A DNA stretch of 64,000 nucleotides from CAVXFL01 sp963761015 (GTDB lineage Bacteria; Pseudomonadota; Alphaproteobacteria; Acetobacterales; Acetobacteraceae): NCBI GenBank assembly GCA_963761015.1, contig CAVXFL010000020.1, forward strand, positions 757,730-821,729. Reading direction: 5' to 3'. The notes under the pieces were generated by a model. It saw only the letters and a program-made list of their open reading frames with translations, was not told the DNA's origin and searched no databases. Of this stretch, positions 51,557 to 60,900 are shown piece after piece. The stretch's first letter is position 1, and each line of letters opens with the position of its first letter. Both the position numbers and the translations under genes were made by a program.

Positions 51557-53380
51557 ATGGAGGTTGCGGCGATAGCTGCGCAAATGGTCCGCGACGCGCT
51601 TGCGACTTGCTCGCGAAGCCTTGCGGGCAGGGTCGCACAGGGCTGGATCGGCTGCTCCGCTCGGCGCGCCGGGTTGGGGCTTGTGCTGCTGGCGGCGGCC
51701 GCGATGCCGGGCCTTGCCCAAACCCCGACGCCGCAAGAGTTGCTGCGCGCCGCGCCCCCGCCCGTGTCGCCCATTCCGCAAATCCTGCCGCCGAAGCCGC
51801 CCCAGGTCGTGCCGGGGCTGAAACTCCCGCCGCCGCCGAAGCCCTCCGCCGTTCCGAAGGTGAACGTGACGGTGCGCAAGGTTTATATCGAGGGCGCGAC
51901 CGCCTTTCCGGAATCCCGGCTGGCGGCGCGGACGGCCGGGCTCACCGGACCGGCGGTGCCGCTCTCGCGCATCGAGGCGGCGCGCGTGGCGTTGCTGACC
52001 CTCTACCGCAACAACGGCTACGTGCTGACCACGGTGAGCGCCGCCGTCGACCGAACCGGCACGCTGCGCTTCACCGTCGTCGAGGGCCATATCCGCGACG
52101 TGAAGCTGGAGGGCGATATCGGCCCGGCCGGCACGCAGGTGCTGCGCTTCCTGCACCACCTGACGGAAAAGCGCCCGATCGACGTCGCCAGCCTGGAACG
52201 CTGGCTGCTGCTGGCGCAGGACATTCCAGGCGTCAGCCTGCAAGCCGTGCTGCGCCCGAACCCGGACGAGCCGGGCGCGCTCACCCTGATCGCGCGCCTC
52301 GATCGGCACCGCTTCTCCGGCCTGTTCACCGTGGACAACCGGGCCTTTCCGCTAACCGGACCGCAGGAAGCGCTGGCGGTCTTCGATCTCAACAGCTTCA
52401 CCGAATTCGGCGAGCGCACCGAATTTTCCCTCTACAAGACCCCCGGCGGGACGCAGATTTTCGGCCAGGCGGCGGAAGAATTTTTCGCCGGCGGTTCGGG
52501 GCTGCGGATCAGGCTCTACGGCGGGGCAGGCGATTCCACGCCGTCGGACTTCCTTCGCGCCTTCGGCTACGAGGGCAAAACCACGGTTGTCGGCGGCTCG
52601 GCTACCTATCCGCTGATCCGCTCGCGCCAGGAGACGTTGAACCTTACCGGTTATCTCGACGCGATCCAGGACGAGATCTGGACGGATTCCGGGGTCGGCG
52701 GCGCGCGCGACCGCGCCAGCAACGAATCCTTCGCCGTTTTCCGCTTGGGCGCCAGCTACGCCGTGCAGGATCTGTTCGCCGGGGTCGCTCGGCCGGCGAT
52801 CAACTCGGCCACGGTGCGGCTGTCACAGGGGCTGGGTGGGAGCTACGGTCCGCCGTCGCGCCCAGGCGAGCGGCTCGATTTCACCAAGCTCGACATGCAG
52901 CTCACGCGCACGCAGACGCTGTTCGAGCCATGGAACAACGCCAGCGTGGCGCTGCAAGGTTTCGTCACCGGCCAGATCACGAACAAGCCGCTGCCGGCGG
53001 TGGAGAAATTCTTCCTCGGCGGCAGCCAGTTCACTCGCGGCTACTGGTCGGGCGAGGTCACGGGTGACCAGGCGCTCGCCTGGACGGTGGAGTTGCAGCT
53101 CAACACCGGCATCGACCTGACCCTGTTCCACCGCCCGATCAATCTCGCGGCCCAGTTCTATGCGTTCTACGACTGGGGCTACGCGTGGCAGTTGGTGCCG
53201 ACGGAGATCAACCAGCACATCTCCTCCGAAGGCATCGGCGTGCGGCTGAACATCACGAAATATACGGAGTTCGACCTGGAAGGCGCAATCCGCAACAACC
53301 GCCTGCCGCTCGGCACCCCCGGCGTGACCAAGCCGCAGAAGGCGGACGCGCTCTATTGGCGCGTGCTGGCGCGGTTTTGA
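51557..53380 (+). CDS. TpsB-type outer-membrane transporter (ShlB/FhaC/HecB family)
   Basis: The 607-residue protein has a long N-terminal region with a signal peptide (hydrophobic 'GLGLVLLAAAAMPGLAQT', about 39-56), then Pro-rich 'PPKPPQVVPGLKLPPPPKP'. A POTRA domain ('VNVTVRKVYIEGATAFPESR', about 96-115; 'LTLYRNNGYVLTTV') and a second POTRA ('RDVKLEGDIGPAGTQVLRFL') follow. The 16-strand barrel has a conserved 'FFLGGSQFTRGYWSGEVTGD' (about 477-496) and a terminal phenylalanine. Such proteins export a single large TpsA partner across the outer membrane. The matching TpsA gene begins about 940 bp downstream. A start closer to the signal peptide cannot be excluded. Confidence 0.92.
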   Translation: MEVAAIAAQMVRDALATCSRSLAGRVAQGWIGCSARRAGLGLVLLAAAAMPGLAQTPTPQELLRAAPPPVSPIPQILPPKPPQVVPGLKLPPPPKPSAVPKVNVTVRKVYIEGATAFPESRLAARTAGLTGPAVPLSRIEAARVALLTLYRNNGYVLTTVSAAVDRTGTLRFTVVEGHIRDVKLEGDIGPAGTQVLRFLHHLTEKRPIDVASLERWLLLAQDIPGVSLQAVLRPNPDEPGALTLIARLDRHRFSGLFTVDNRAFPLTGPQEALAVFDLNSFTEFGERTEFSLYKTPGGTQIFGQAAEEFFAGGSGLRIRLYGGAGDSTPSDFLRAFGYEGKTTVVGGSATYPLIRSRQETLNLTGYLDAIQDEIWTDSGVGGARDRASNESFAVFRLGASYAVQDLFAGVARPAINSATVRLSQGLGGSYGPPSRPGERLDFTKLDMQLTRTQTLFEPWNNASVALQGFVTGQITNKPLPAVEKFFLGGSQFTRGYWSGEVTGDQALAWTVELQLNTGIDLTLFHRPINLAAQFYAFYDWGYAWQLVPTEINQHISSEGIGVRLNITKYTEFDLEGAIRNNRLPLGTPGVTKPQKADALYWRVLARF

Positions 53381-53389
53381 CCTCCCGGC

Positions 53390-54151
53390 TCAGTCCTTTC
53401 CCTGAATGGTCGAGGTTTCCGGCCGGTTCTCGCTCGCGACCAGCGGCGGCAAGCCGACGAAGGCCTGCATCCGCGGAAGCGCGGCGCTCATGGCGATGTC
53501 GATTCCGTCGTTGCGGGTGAGCGGGCCGACCACCGGGAACTGAACGTCGAGCGGGCGGAGCGGCAGGCAAAGCCGTATCAGCTTGCGCGCGCCCGCCGGC
53601 GACAGCGAGTAGCCGGGCATGCCGTGCGCGCGCAGCAACCGAAACAGCGAGACCGGCAGAAGGCTCGCCTGAAATCGCGCGACGTTCTGGCGCAGCGCGG
53701 CGATATCGCCGATCACGACCGCCGACGATACGCCGGGAATGAGATCGAGCGCGAGCACCGAGTTGAAGTTCCAGCCCCAGAGAACGAGATCCCAGTCAGC
53801 GGGCAAGCCGGCGAGCAGCCGGCTCGCCGTGCCGGCGAAATCGTGCCGGAAGATCGCGTCGTCCTCCGCGATCGTGACCGGCGCGTCGCCCGCCGCCACG
53901 ATCTGCCAGAGGCACGCATGCGACATGGCGCAGCCCAGCCTCGCCTGGCTGTAGCCGAGGCCGGGCGCGATGACCCCGCGCGCCAGGAGGTCGTTGCGGT
54001 CGATCATCTCGCCGTCGACCGCTCGGGCACGCTCGACATTCTCCAGATGCGCGTTGCGCGCTAGGAACGTCGCCAGGCGTTCCGGGCTCCGCTCCAGGCT
54101 GATGACATAGACCGGCATGGGGCGGACGAACCCCGGCAAGCCATTCGGCAT
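53390..54151 (-). CDS. GT25 family glycosyltransferase
   Basis: A 253-residue LPS-type glycosyltransferase: 'VYVISLERSPERLATFLARN' (about 14-33), 'ARLGCAMSHACLWQIVAAG' and the metal-binding 'VTIAEDDAIF' (about 94-103). The C-terminal half has 'LRAHGMPGYSLSPAGARKLI' and 'DVQFPVVG'. GT25 members transfer galactose or glucose to lipooligosaccharide, and relatives modify collagen. It sits in opposite orientation between tpsB and tpsA, converging on tpsB, nine bases from its stop, so it is transcribed independently. A role in glycosylating the exoprotein is only a guess. Confidence 0.9.
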   Translation of the reverse strand: MPNGLPGFVRPMPVYVISLERSPERLATFLARNAHLENVERARAVDGEMIDRNDLLARGVIAPGLGYSQARLGCAMSHACLWQIVAAGDAPVTIAEDDAIFRHDFAGTASRLLAGLPADWDLVLWGWNFNSVLALDLIPGVSSAVVIGDIAALRQNVARFQASLLPVSLFRLLRAHGMPGYSLSPAGARKLIRLCLPLRPLDVQFPVVGPLTRNDGIDIAMSAALPRMQAFVGLPPLVASENRPETSTIQGKD

Positions 54152-54322
54152 CTCTCGGTCCCTCCGGTCGGGGCGGTTTCGCTGCCGGGACGAGCAAAAC
54201 GGTGGGCTCGGGACAATTCGATATCTGGACAGTTCCCGCCGCTTGTAGCCTAAGCTATCTGCTATCCTACGGCTGCTCTTGGCAATCCGCTTGGCCGAGA
54301 GCGGCGTTGTTCGGGGGGAACA

Positions 54323-57300
54323 ATGACCGCGATGGCAAAGCCCGCACCGGGACGGCTCGTCGGCATTCGTGCGCGCGGCCGCGCCGGCTTGCTGCGGAGC
54401 ACGGCGTTGCAGGCTGCCGTTCTGGTCGCGATCGAACTGCCGGGCGGCGTGCGACCCGCCGTGGCGCAACCGGCGCCGAACGCGCGGCCGATGGGCGGAC
54501 GCGTCGTCGCGGGGCAAGCCGGCATCAGCTACAGCCCCGGCACCACCACGATCGATCAGTCTACCAATCGTGCCGCCATCGACTGGAACACCTTCAACGT
54601 CGGGCGCAATCAGCGGGTCGAGTTCGAGCAACCGTCGTCCAGCGCCTGGACGCTCAACCGGGTCGACAGCGCCGATCCATCGCAGATCGCCGGCCGGATC
54701 GACGCGAACGGCAACATCATCCTTACCAACCCGTCGGGCGTGGTGTTCTACCGTGGCTCGGAGGTGAACGCGCAAAGCGTGGTCATCTCCGCGCCCGGTA
54801 TCACGAACCGGAACTTCATGGCCGGGCGCATGGTCTTCGACCAGAAGCCGCACCCGAACGCGCGCATCGTGAACTCCGGCAGCATCACGGTGAAGCAGGC
54901 CGGGCTCGCGGCGCTGGTGGCGCCGCAGGTGCGCAACTCCGGCGTGATCAACGCGAAGCTCGGCAAGGTGGTACTGGCGGGCGCGACCGCGCACACGCTC
55001 GACATGTACGGCGACGGCCTGCTGTCGTTCGACGTGACGGGCGAGGTGAGGCAGGTCCCGCGCGGACGGGACGGCAAACCTGTCACGGCGCTGGTCACGA
55101 ATACCGGCACGATCCTCGCCAGCGGTGGCACGGTGCAGATCACCGCGCGCGCGGCGGACGGCATCGTGCAGAACCTGGTTGACGCCAGGGGCGCGATCCG
55201 GGCCGACACGGCCGGCACGCAAACCGGAAAGATCGAAATCGACGGCACCGGCGGATCACTCACGGTCGCCGGCAATATTTCAGCGACCGGGTCGGATCCG
55301 TCATCGCGCGGCGGCGACATCGCGCTGAACGCGACGCGACGCGTCGTACTAACTGACCAGGCGCGCGTCGACGCTTCCGGCGGAGCCGGCGGCGGAACGA
55401 TCGCGCTCGGAACGACGCTTGCCCGCGCCAAGGGCGGCCCGGGCGTAACCGGCCAGCGCACGGCGCGGCGCACGATCGTGAAGCAAGGCGCCGTGGTTTC
55501 CGCCGATGCGACGGATACCGGCGACGGCGGGCGGGTGACGCTGCTCAGCTCCAAGAATACCGCGCATCGGGGCAAGATCACCGCGCGCGGTGGCCCGCGG
55601 GGCGGCGACGGCGGCATGGTGGAGGTGTCCGGCGACAAGGGCTTGTCGCTCACCGGCGACGTCGACGTCTCGAACCGCGGCACGGGCAAGATCGGCACGA
55701 TTCTGCTCGATCCGACCAACCTGACGGTGGTGTCCGGGTCGGCCGGAAGCGGCAACGCGGACGGGCAGGCGGCGGGCGGGATCGCCTTCGACGCGAGCCC
55801 CGATCAGGCGACCGTCTCCAACGGCCAGCTCAATGCGCTCGGCGGCAACATCGTCTTGCAGGCCTCCAACGATCTCGACGTGACCGCCAGCTTCACCGGC
55901 AAGGGCAGCGTCGATCTGCGTGCCGGGCATCTGCTCACGGTCGAAGCGGGGGTGACGCTCGGCGGCATCGCCATTCGCCTCGACGGCGGGTCGACTTTCC
56001 CGATCAGCAATCCGGCGGCGCTGCCGACCGGCAACGGCGGCGTCATCGTGAATGGCGTGGTTACCGCGAGGGACGGCCTCGAGATCGCGGGCGGTAGCCT
56101 TGGCGTGCGGGTGAACGGCCAGCTCAGCGCGTCGACCCAGATTTTGCTGGCCGCGACCGGCCCCGCCGGCCTGCAATTCGGCGCCGGCAGCGGCATCAAT
56201 GCCGGCAGCGGCGGAATTGTCGATCTCAGTACGATCCGCGCCGGCAACATAACCCAGGACCCGGCAGGCCAGATTATCGCCGGCACGCTGCAGAGCACAT
56301 CCGGCGTGGCGGGCAATACCGACCTTCCCAGCACGTCGAATCAGATCTTTGCGCTCGGAAACTTCGCCGCGACCGGCAGCATCGCCATCGCGAGCTTCAT
56401 CCCGACCGATCCCGTTTCGGTTACCGGAACGCTGACCAGCAACAGCTCGATTTCACTCGATATCGGCGGTCCGCTGACGGTTTCGGGGGTGATCGACGCG
56501 CCGAGTGTCAGCCTGACCGCTCATCAGTTCAGCGCCACACCTGGCGACATCGACCAGACGGGCGGCACTATTTCCGGCACCAAGAATGTCGTTCTGACCG
56601 CCGACGGCTCGATCGATCAGACGGGCGGCATCATCGTCGCCGGCACGCTGAGCGGCAGTTCGGGCAACAAGATCCTGCCGGAAGGCTCCGGCGCGACGAC
56701 GCTGCCGAGCACCGGCAACGCGATCGCCAATCTCGGGGCGTTCTCGAGCGTCGGCGGGTTCACGCTCACCGACGGCGTGGCGCTCACGGCGTTCGGCCCG
56801 ATCACCGATACCGCCCAGATCGGGGTGAACGTGACGGGGGCGCTCACGCTTTCCGGCACCTTGGACGCGCCGCTCGTTTCGCTGGTGGCGAGCGGGGACA
56901 TTTCGCAGCCGAGCGGCGCGATCATCGCCACCACCCAGCTCAGCGGCAGCTCGAGCGCCGGCAGCATCGCGCTGGACAGTGCGAGCAACCAGATCGGTGG
57001 CGTGGGCAGCTTCACCAGCTCCGGTGACTTCAGCCTCGCGAGCAGTACCCTTTCACTGTCCGAACCGATCTCCGTCGGGACCGGTCACACGCTCGATCTG
57101 ATCGCCAATTCCATCACGTTCAACCCGGGTTCCTCGCTGTCAGGGTCGTTGGGCGGCGCACTGGTCGCGCCGTCCGGGACCGTGGTGCTGGAACCGCTCA
57201 CCGCCGGGTGGCCGGTGGATTTCGGATCGGCGAACAACGCCGGCAGCCTGGACATTCTGCCATCCGACCTCGGCAAGATAACCACCAGCACGCTGCAGAT

Positions 57301-57952
57301 CGGCTCGACCAGGGCCGGTCCGGTGAATATCGGCGACATCGGGTCGACCTTCACCGACAACATTTCCCTCGCGCCGATCACGACCTTGAACGTGCAGAGC
57401 GGAAGCTCGGTGCGGCAGAACGGCATTTTCTCGGTTGCGACGCTGACCGGTTCCGCCAATTCCGTCACGCTGACCAACGCCAACAGTATCGACGTGCTCG
57501 GCAGCTTCGGCGTCACCAACGATTTTGCGCTGACCGACAGCGCCGCCCTGAGGGTGACGGGCCCAGTCGATCCGACGAACGTCACGCTGACGGCGCCGTC
57601 GCTCGCGATTGCATCCTTCGTGAGCGCATCCGGCACTGTGGATTTGATCGCGATCAATGGCGCCGTCACCGAGCCCGGCGGCAGCATAGCCGCGGACTTC
57701 CTCACCGGGAGCGGCACGGCCGTGTCGCTGGCTTCGCCGGCGAACGCGATCGGCACGCTGGGCGCCTTCGCGGCGACCTCCGGGGATTTCGCGCTCGCCG
57801 ACAGCGGCGACCTGGTGATCGGCGGCGGGCTTTCCGGCGCGACGGTGGATCTGGCCGTAACCGGCGCCATTACCGAGGCGAGCGGCGGGTCGATCACCAG
57901 CCCGGTGTTCCTGGGCTCGGCCGGGTCGGCGACGCTCGACCAGGCGGGATAA
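54323..57952 (+). CDS. TpsA exoprotein (filamentous hemagglutinin-type), 5' part before frameshift
   Basis: A 1,209-residue frame starting with an extended signal region (about 1-50) and a TPS/haemagglutination N-terminal domain: 'GISYSPGTTTIDQSTNRAAI', 'IDWNTFNVGRNQRVEFEQPS', 'QIAGRIDANGNIILTNPSGV' with NPSG in place of the usual NPNG. A long beta-helical stretch of Gly/Ser/Thr/Ala repeats follows ('LSGSSG', 'TLGAFA', 'LT.SGPV'-type). The stop at 57950-57952 is caused by one extra base; the next frame continues the same repeats for at least 6 kb (see 57951-64000). The protein is presumably secreted by the TpsB transporter and displayed on the surface as an adhesin-like fibre. Cysteine is almost absent, as is normal for the family. 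Confidence 0.9.
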   Translation: MTAMAKPAPGRLVGIRARGRAGLLRSTALQAAVLVAIELPGGVRPAVAQPAPNARPMGGRVVAGQAGISYSPGTTTIDQSTNRAAIDWNTFNVGRNQRVEFEQPSSSAWTLNRVDSADPSQIAGRIDANGNIILTNPSGVVFYRGSEVNAQSVVISAPGITNRNFMAGRMVFDQKPHPNARIVNSGSITVKQAGLAALVAPQVRNSGVINAKLGKVVLAGATAHTLDMYGDGLLSFDVTGEVRQVPRGRDGKPVTALVTNTGTILASGGTVQITARAADGIVQNLVDARGAIRADTAGTQTGKIEIDGTGGSLTVAGNISATGSDPSSRGGDIALNATRRVVLTDQARVDASGGAGGGTIALGTTLARAKGGPGVTGQRTARRTIVKQGAVVSADATDTGDGGRVTLLSSKNTAHRGKITARGGPRGGDGGMVEVSGDKGLSLTGDVDVSNRGTGKIGTILLDPTNLTVVSGSAGSGNADGQAAGGIAFDASPDQATVSNGQLNALGGNIVLQASNDLDVTASFTGKGSVDLRAGHLLTVEAGVTLGGIAIRLDGGSTFPISNPAALPTGNGGVIVNGVVTARDGLEIAGGSLGVRVNGQLSASTQILLAATGPAGLQFGAGSGINAGSGGIVDLSTIRAGNITQDPAGQIIAGTLQSTSGVAGNTDLPSTSNQIFALGNFAATGSIAIASFIPTDPVSVTGTLTSNSSISLDIGGPLTVSGVIDAPSVSLTAHQFSATPGDIDQTGGTISGTKNVVLTADGSIDQTGGIIVAGTLSGSSGNKILPEGSGATTLPSTGNAIANLGAFSSVGGFTLTDGVALTAFGPITDTAQIGVNVTGALTLSGTLDAPLVSLVASGDISQPSGAIIATTQLSGSSSAGSIALDSASNQIGGVGSFTSSGDFSLASSTLSLSEPISVGTGHTLDLIANSITFNPGSSLSGSLGGALVAPSGTVVLEPLTAGWPVDFGSANNAGSLDILPSDLGKITTSTLQIGSTRAGPVNIGDIGSTFTDNISLAPITTLNVQSGSSVRQNGIFSVATLTGSANSVTLTNANSIDVLGSFGVTNDFALTDSAALRVTGPVDPTNVTLTAPSLAIASFVSASGTVDLIAINGAVTEPGGSIAADFLTGSGTAVSLASPANAIGTLGAFAATSGDFALADSGDLVIGGGLSGATVDLAVTGAITEASGGSITSPVFLGSAGSATLDQAG

Positions 57953-60900
57953 TCGCATCGGCACGCTGGGGGCGTTCGCGAGCGGCGGCGGGTTCGTGCT
58001 GGTCGACGGCGAAGCGCTGACGGTGGCCGGGCCGGTCACGGACGGCACGTCGATCGCGCTGACCAGCCTGGGCCCGCTGACGGTGGCGGGCAGCGTGAGC
58101 GCGCCGGACGTGATGCTGAGCGCGAATTCCGGTTTTGTGGACAGCGTTCCGGCGGTGGGCAACCTGTTCGAGGTGGCCGGGGGCAACATATCGGGCAGCG
58201 CGGCGGTGGTGCTGACGGCGGCGGGGTCGATCGAGCAGACCGGCGGGGCGCTGACGGCCGGGGTTCTCTCCGGCTCGTCCGGGGCCACGACCAGCCTGGC
58301 GGGGACGGCGAACGCGGTGACCACGCTCGGCGGTTTTGCCAGCACCGGCGGGTTCACGCTGGCCGACGGGCAGGCGCTGGCGGTGACGGGGCCGGTGACG
58401 GATACGGCGAGCGTGACGATCTCCAGCGCCGGGGCGCTGAGCACCTCGGGCAGCATCGCCGCGCCGGCGATCGCGCTCACCACGAGTTCGGGCGGGATCA
58501 CGCAAAGCGGCGGGGCGCTCACCGGCTCGACCAGCGTGGCGCTGACCGCGGCGGGGCCGATCGAGCAGACGGGCGGCTCGATCGCGACCGGGCTGTTGAG
58601 CGGTGCCTCGGGCGGCGATGCGAGCCTGGCGCAGGCGGGCAACAGCATCACCACGCTCGGCAGTTTCGCGAGCGGCGGCGGGTTCATCGTGGTGGATGCG
58701 GCGCCGATCACGCTGGCCGGTTCGGTGAGCGTGGCGCCCTCGGCGGCGCTGGCGATCACCGACGACAGCATCACGATCGGCGCGGGCGGGGCGCTGAGCG
58801 CGCCCGCGGGGACGATCGCGCTGGCGCCGTTCACCGCGGGCGCGCCGTTCGCGCTGGCGGGGGTGTCGGGGGCGCTGCCGTTCACGGCGAACACCTTGGT
58901 GCTGGGCTCGCCGGCGGCGGGCCCGATCACCATCAGCAACGTGGTGAACCTGTCGGGCGTGGACGTGCTGGACGTGCTGAGCGGGTCGTCGGTGACCGAG
59001 GCCGCGGGCACGGTGCTGACGGTGGGGGCGGGCGGCGCCGGGACGCTGGAAGGCGCCTCGGGCGCGACCGCGAGCTTCGCGGCGACGAACTCGATCGCGA
59101 CGTTGGGTGGCTTCTCGGTGGCCACCGGCGACTTCATCCTGACCGACGCGCTCGGCCTCACCGTGGCCGGGCCGGTCGATCCGGTGAACGTGACCCTGAC
59201 CGCACCGTCGATCACCATCACGAGCCTGATCAGCGCCAGCGGGACGGTTGATCTGATCGCGACCACGGACGGGATCAGCGAGCCGGGCGGGACCATCGTG
59301 GCGGGTGTGCTGACCGGTAGCGGGACGGCGGTGTCGCTGGCCTCGCCGGCCAACACGATCGGCACGCTCGCGGCGTTCGGGGCGAGCGGCGGCGGCTTCA
59401 CGCTGAGCGACACGGGCGATCTGGTGATCGCGGGGGGCGTGTTCGGCGCGACGGTGGATCTGGCGGTGAGCGGCACGATCAGCGAGGCGGCGGGCGGGTC
59501 GGTCACCAGCCCGGTGTTCCTGGGCTCGGCCGGGGCGGCGACGCTGGATGGCGCGAACAACCTGGTGGGCACGCTGGGGGCGTTCGCGAGCGGCGGCGGG
59601 TTCGTGCTGGTCGACGGCGAAGCGCTGACGGTGGCCGGGCCGGTCACGGACGGCACGTCGATCGCGCTGACCAGCCTGGGCCCGCTGACGGTGGCGGGCA
59701 GCGTGAGCGCGCCGGACGTGATGCTGAGCGCGAATTCCGGTTTTGTGGACAGCGTTCCGGCGGTGGGCAACCTGTTCGAGGTGGCCGGGGGCAACATATC
59801 GGGCAGCGCGGCGGTGGTGCTGACGGCGGCGGGGTCGATCGAGCAGACCGGCGGGGCGCTGACGGCCGGGGTTCTCTCCGGCTCGTCCGGGGCCACGACC
59901 AGCCTGGCGGGGACGGCGAACGCGGTGACCACGCTCGGCGGTTTTGCCAGCACCGGCGGGTTCACGCTGGCCGACGGGCAGGCGCTGGCGGTGACGGGGC
60001 CGGTGACGGATACGGCGAGCGTGACGATCTCCAGCGCCGGGGCGCTGAGCACCTCGGGCAGCATCGCCGCGCCGGCGATCGCGCTCACCACGAGTTCGGG
60101 CGGGATCACGCAAAGCGGCGGGGCGCTCACCGGCTCGACCAGCGTGGCGCTGACCGCGGCGGGGCCGATCGAGCAGACGGGCGGCTCGATCGCGACCGGG
60201 CTGTTGAGCGGTGCCTCGGGCGGCGATGCGAGCCTGGCGCAGGCGGGCAACAGCATCACCACGCTCGGCAGTTTCGCGAGCGGCGGCGGGTTCATCGTGG
60301 TGGATGCGGCGCCGATCACGCTGGCCGGTTCGGTGAGCGTGGCGCCCTCGGCGGCGCTGGCGATCACCGACGACAGCATCACGATCGGCGCGGGCGGGGC
60401 GCTGAGCGCGCCCGCGGGGACGATCGCGCTGGCGCCGTTCACCGCGGGCGCGCCGTTCGCGCTGGCGGGGGTGTCGGGGGCGCTGCCGTTCACGGCGAAC
60501 ACCTTGGTGCTGGGCTCGCCGGCGGCGGGCCCGATCACCATCAGCAACGTGGTGAACCTGTCGGGCGTGGACGTGCTGGACGTGCTGAGCGGGTCGTCGG
60601 TGACCGAGGCCGCGGGCACGGTGCTGACGGTGGGGGCGGGCGGCGCCGGGACGCTGGAAGGCGCCTCGGGCGCGACCGCGAGCTTCGCGGCGACGAACTC
60701 GATCGCGACGTTGGGTGGCTTCTCGGTGGCCACCGGCGACTTCATCCTGACCGACGCGCTCGGCCTCACCGTGGCCGGGCCGGTCGATCCGGTGAACGTG
60801 ACCCTGACCGCACCGTCGATCACCATCACGAGCCTGATCAGCGCCAGCGGGACGGTTGATCTGATCGCGACCACGGACGGGATCAGCGAGCCGGGCGGGA

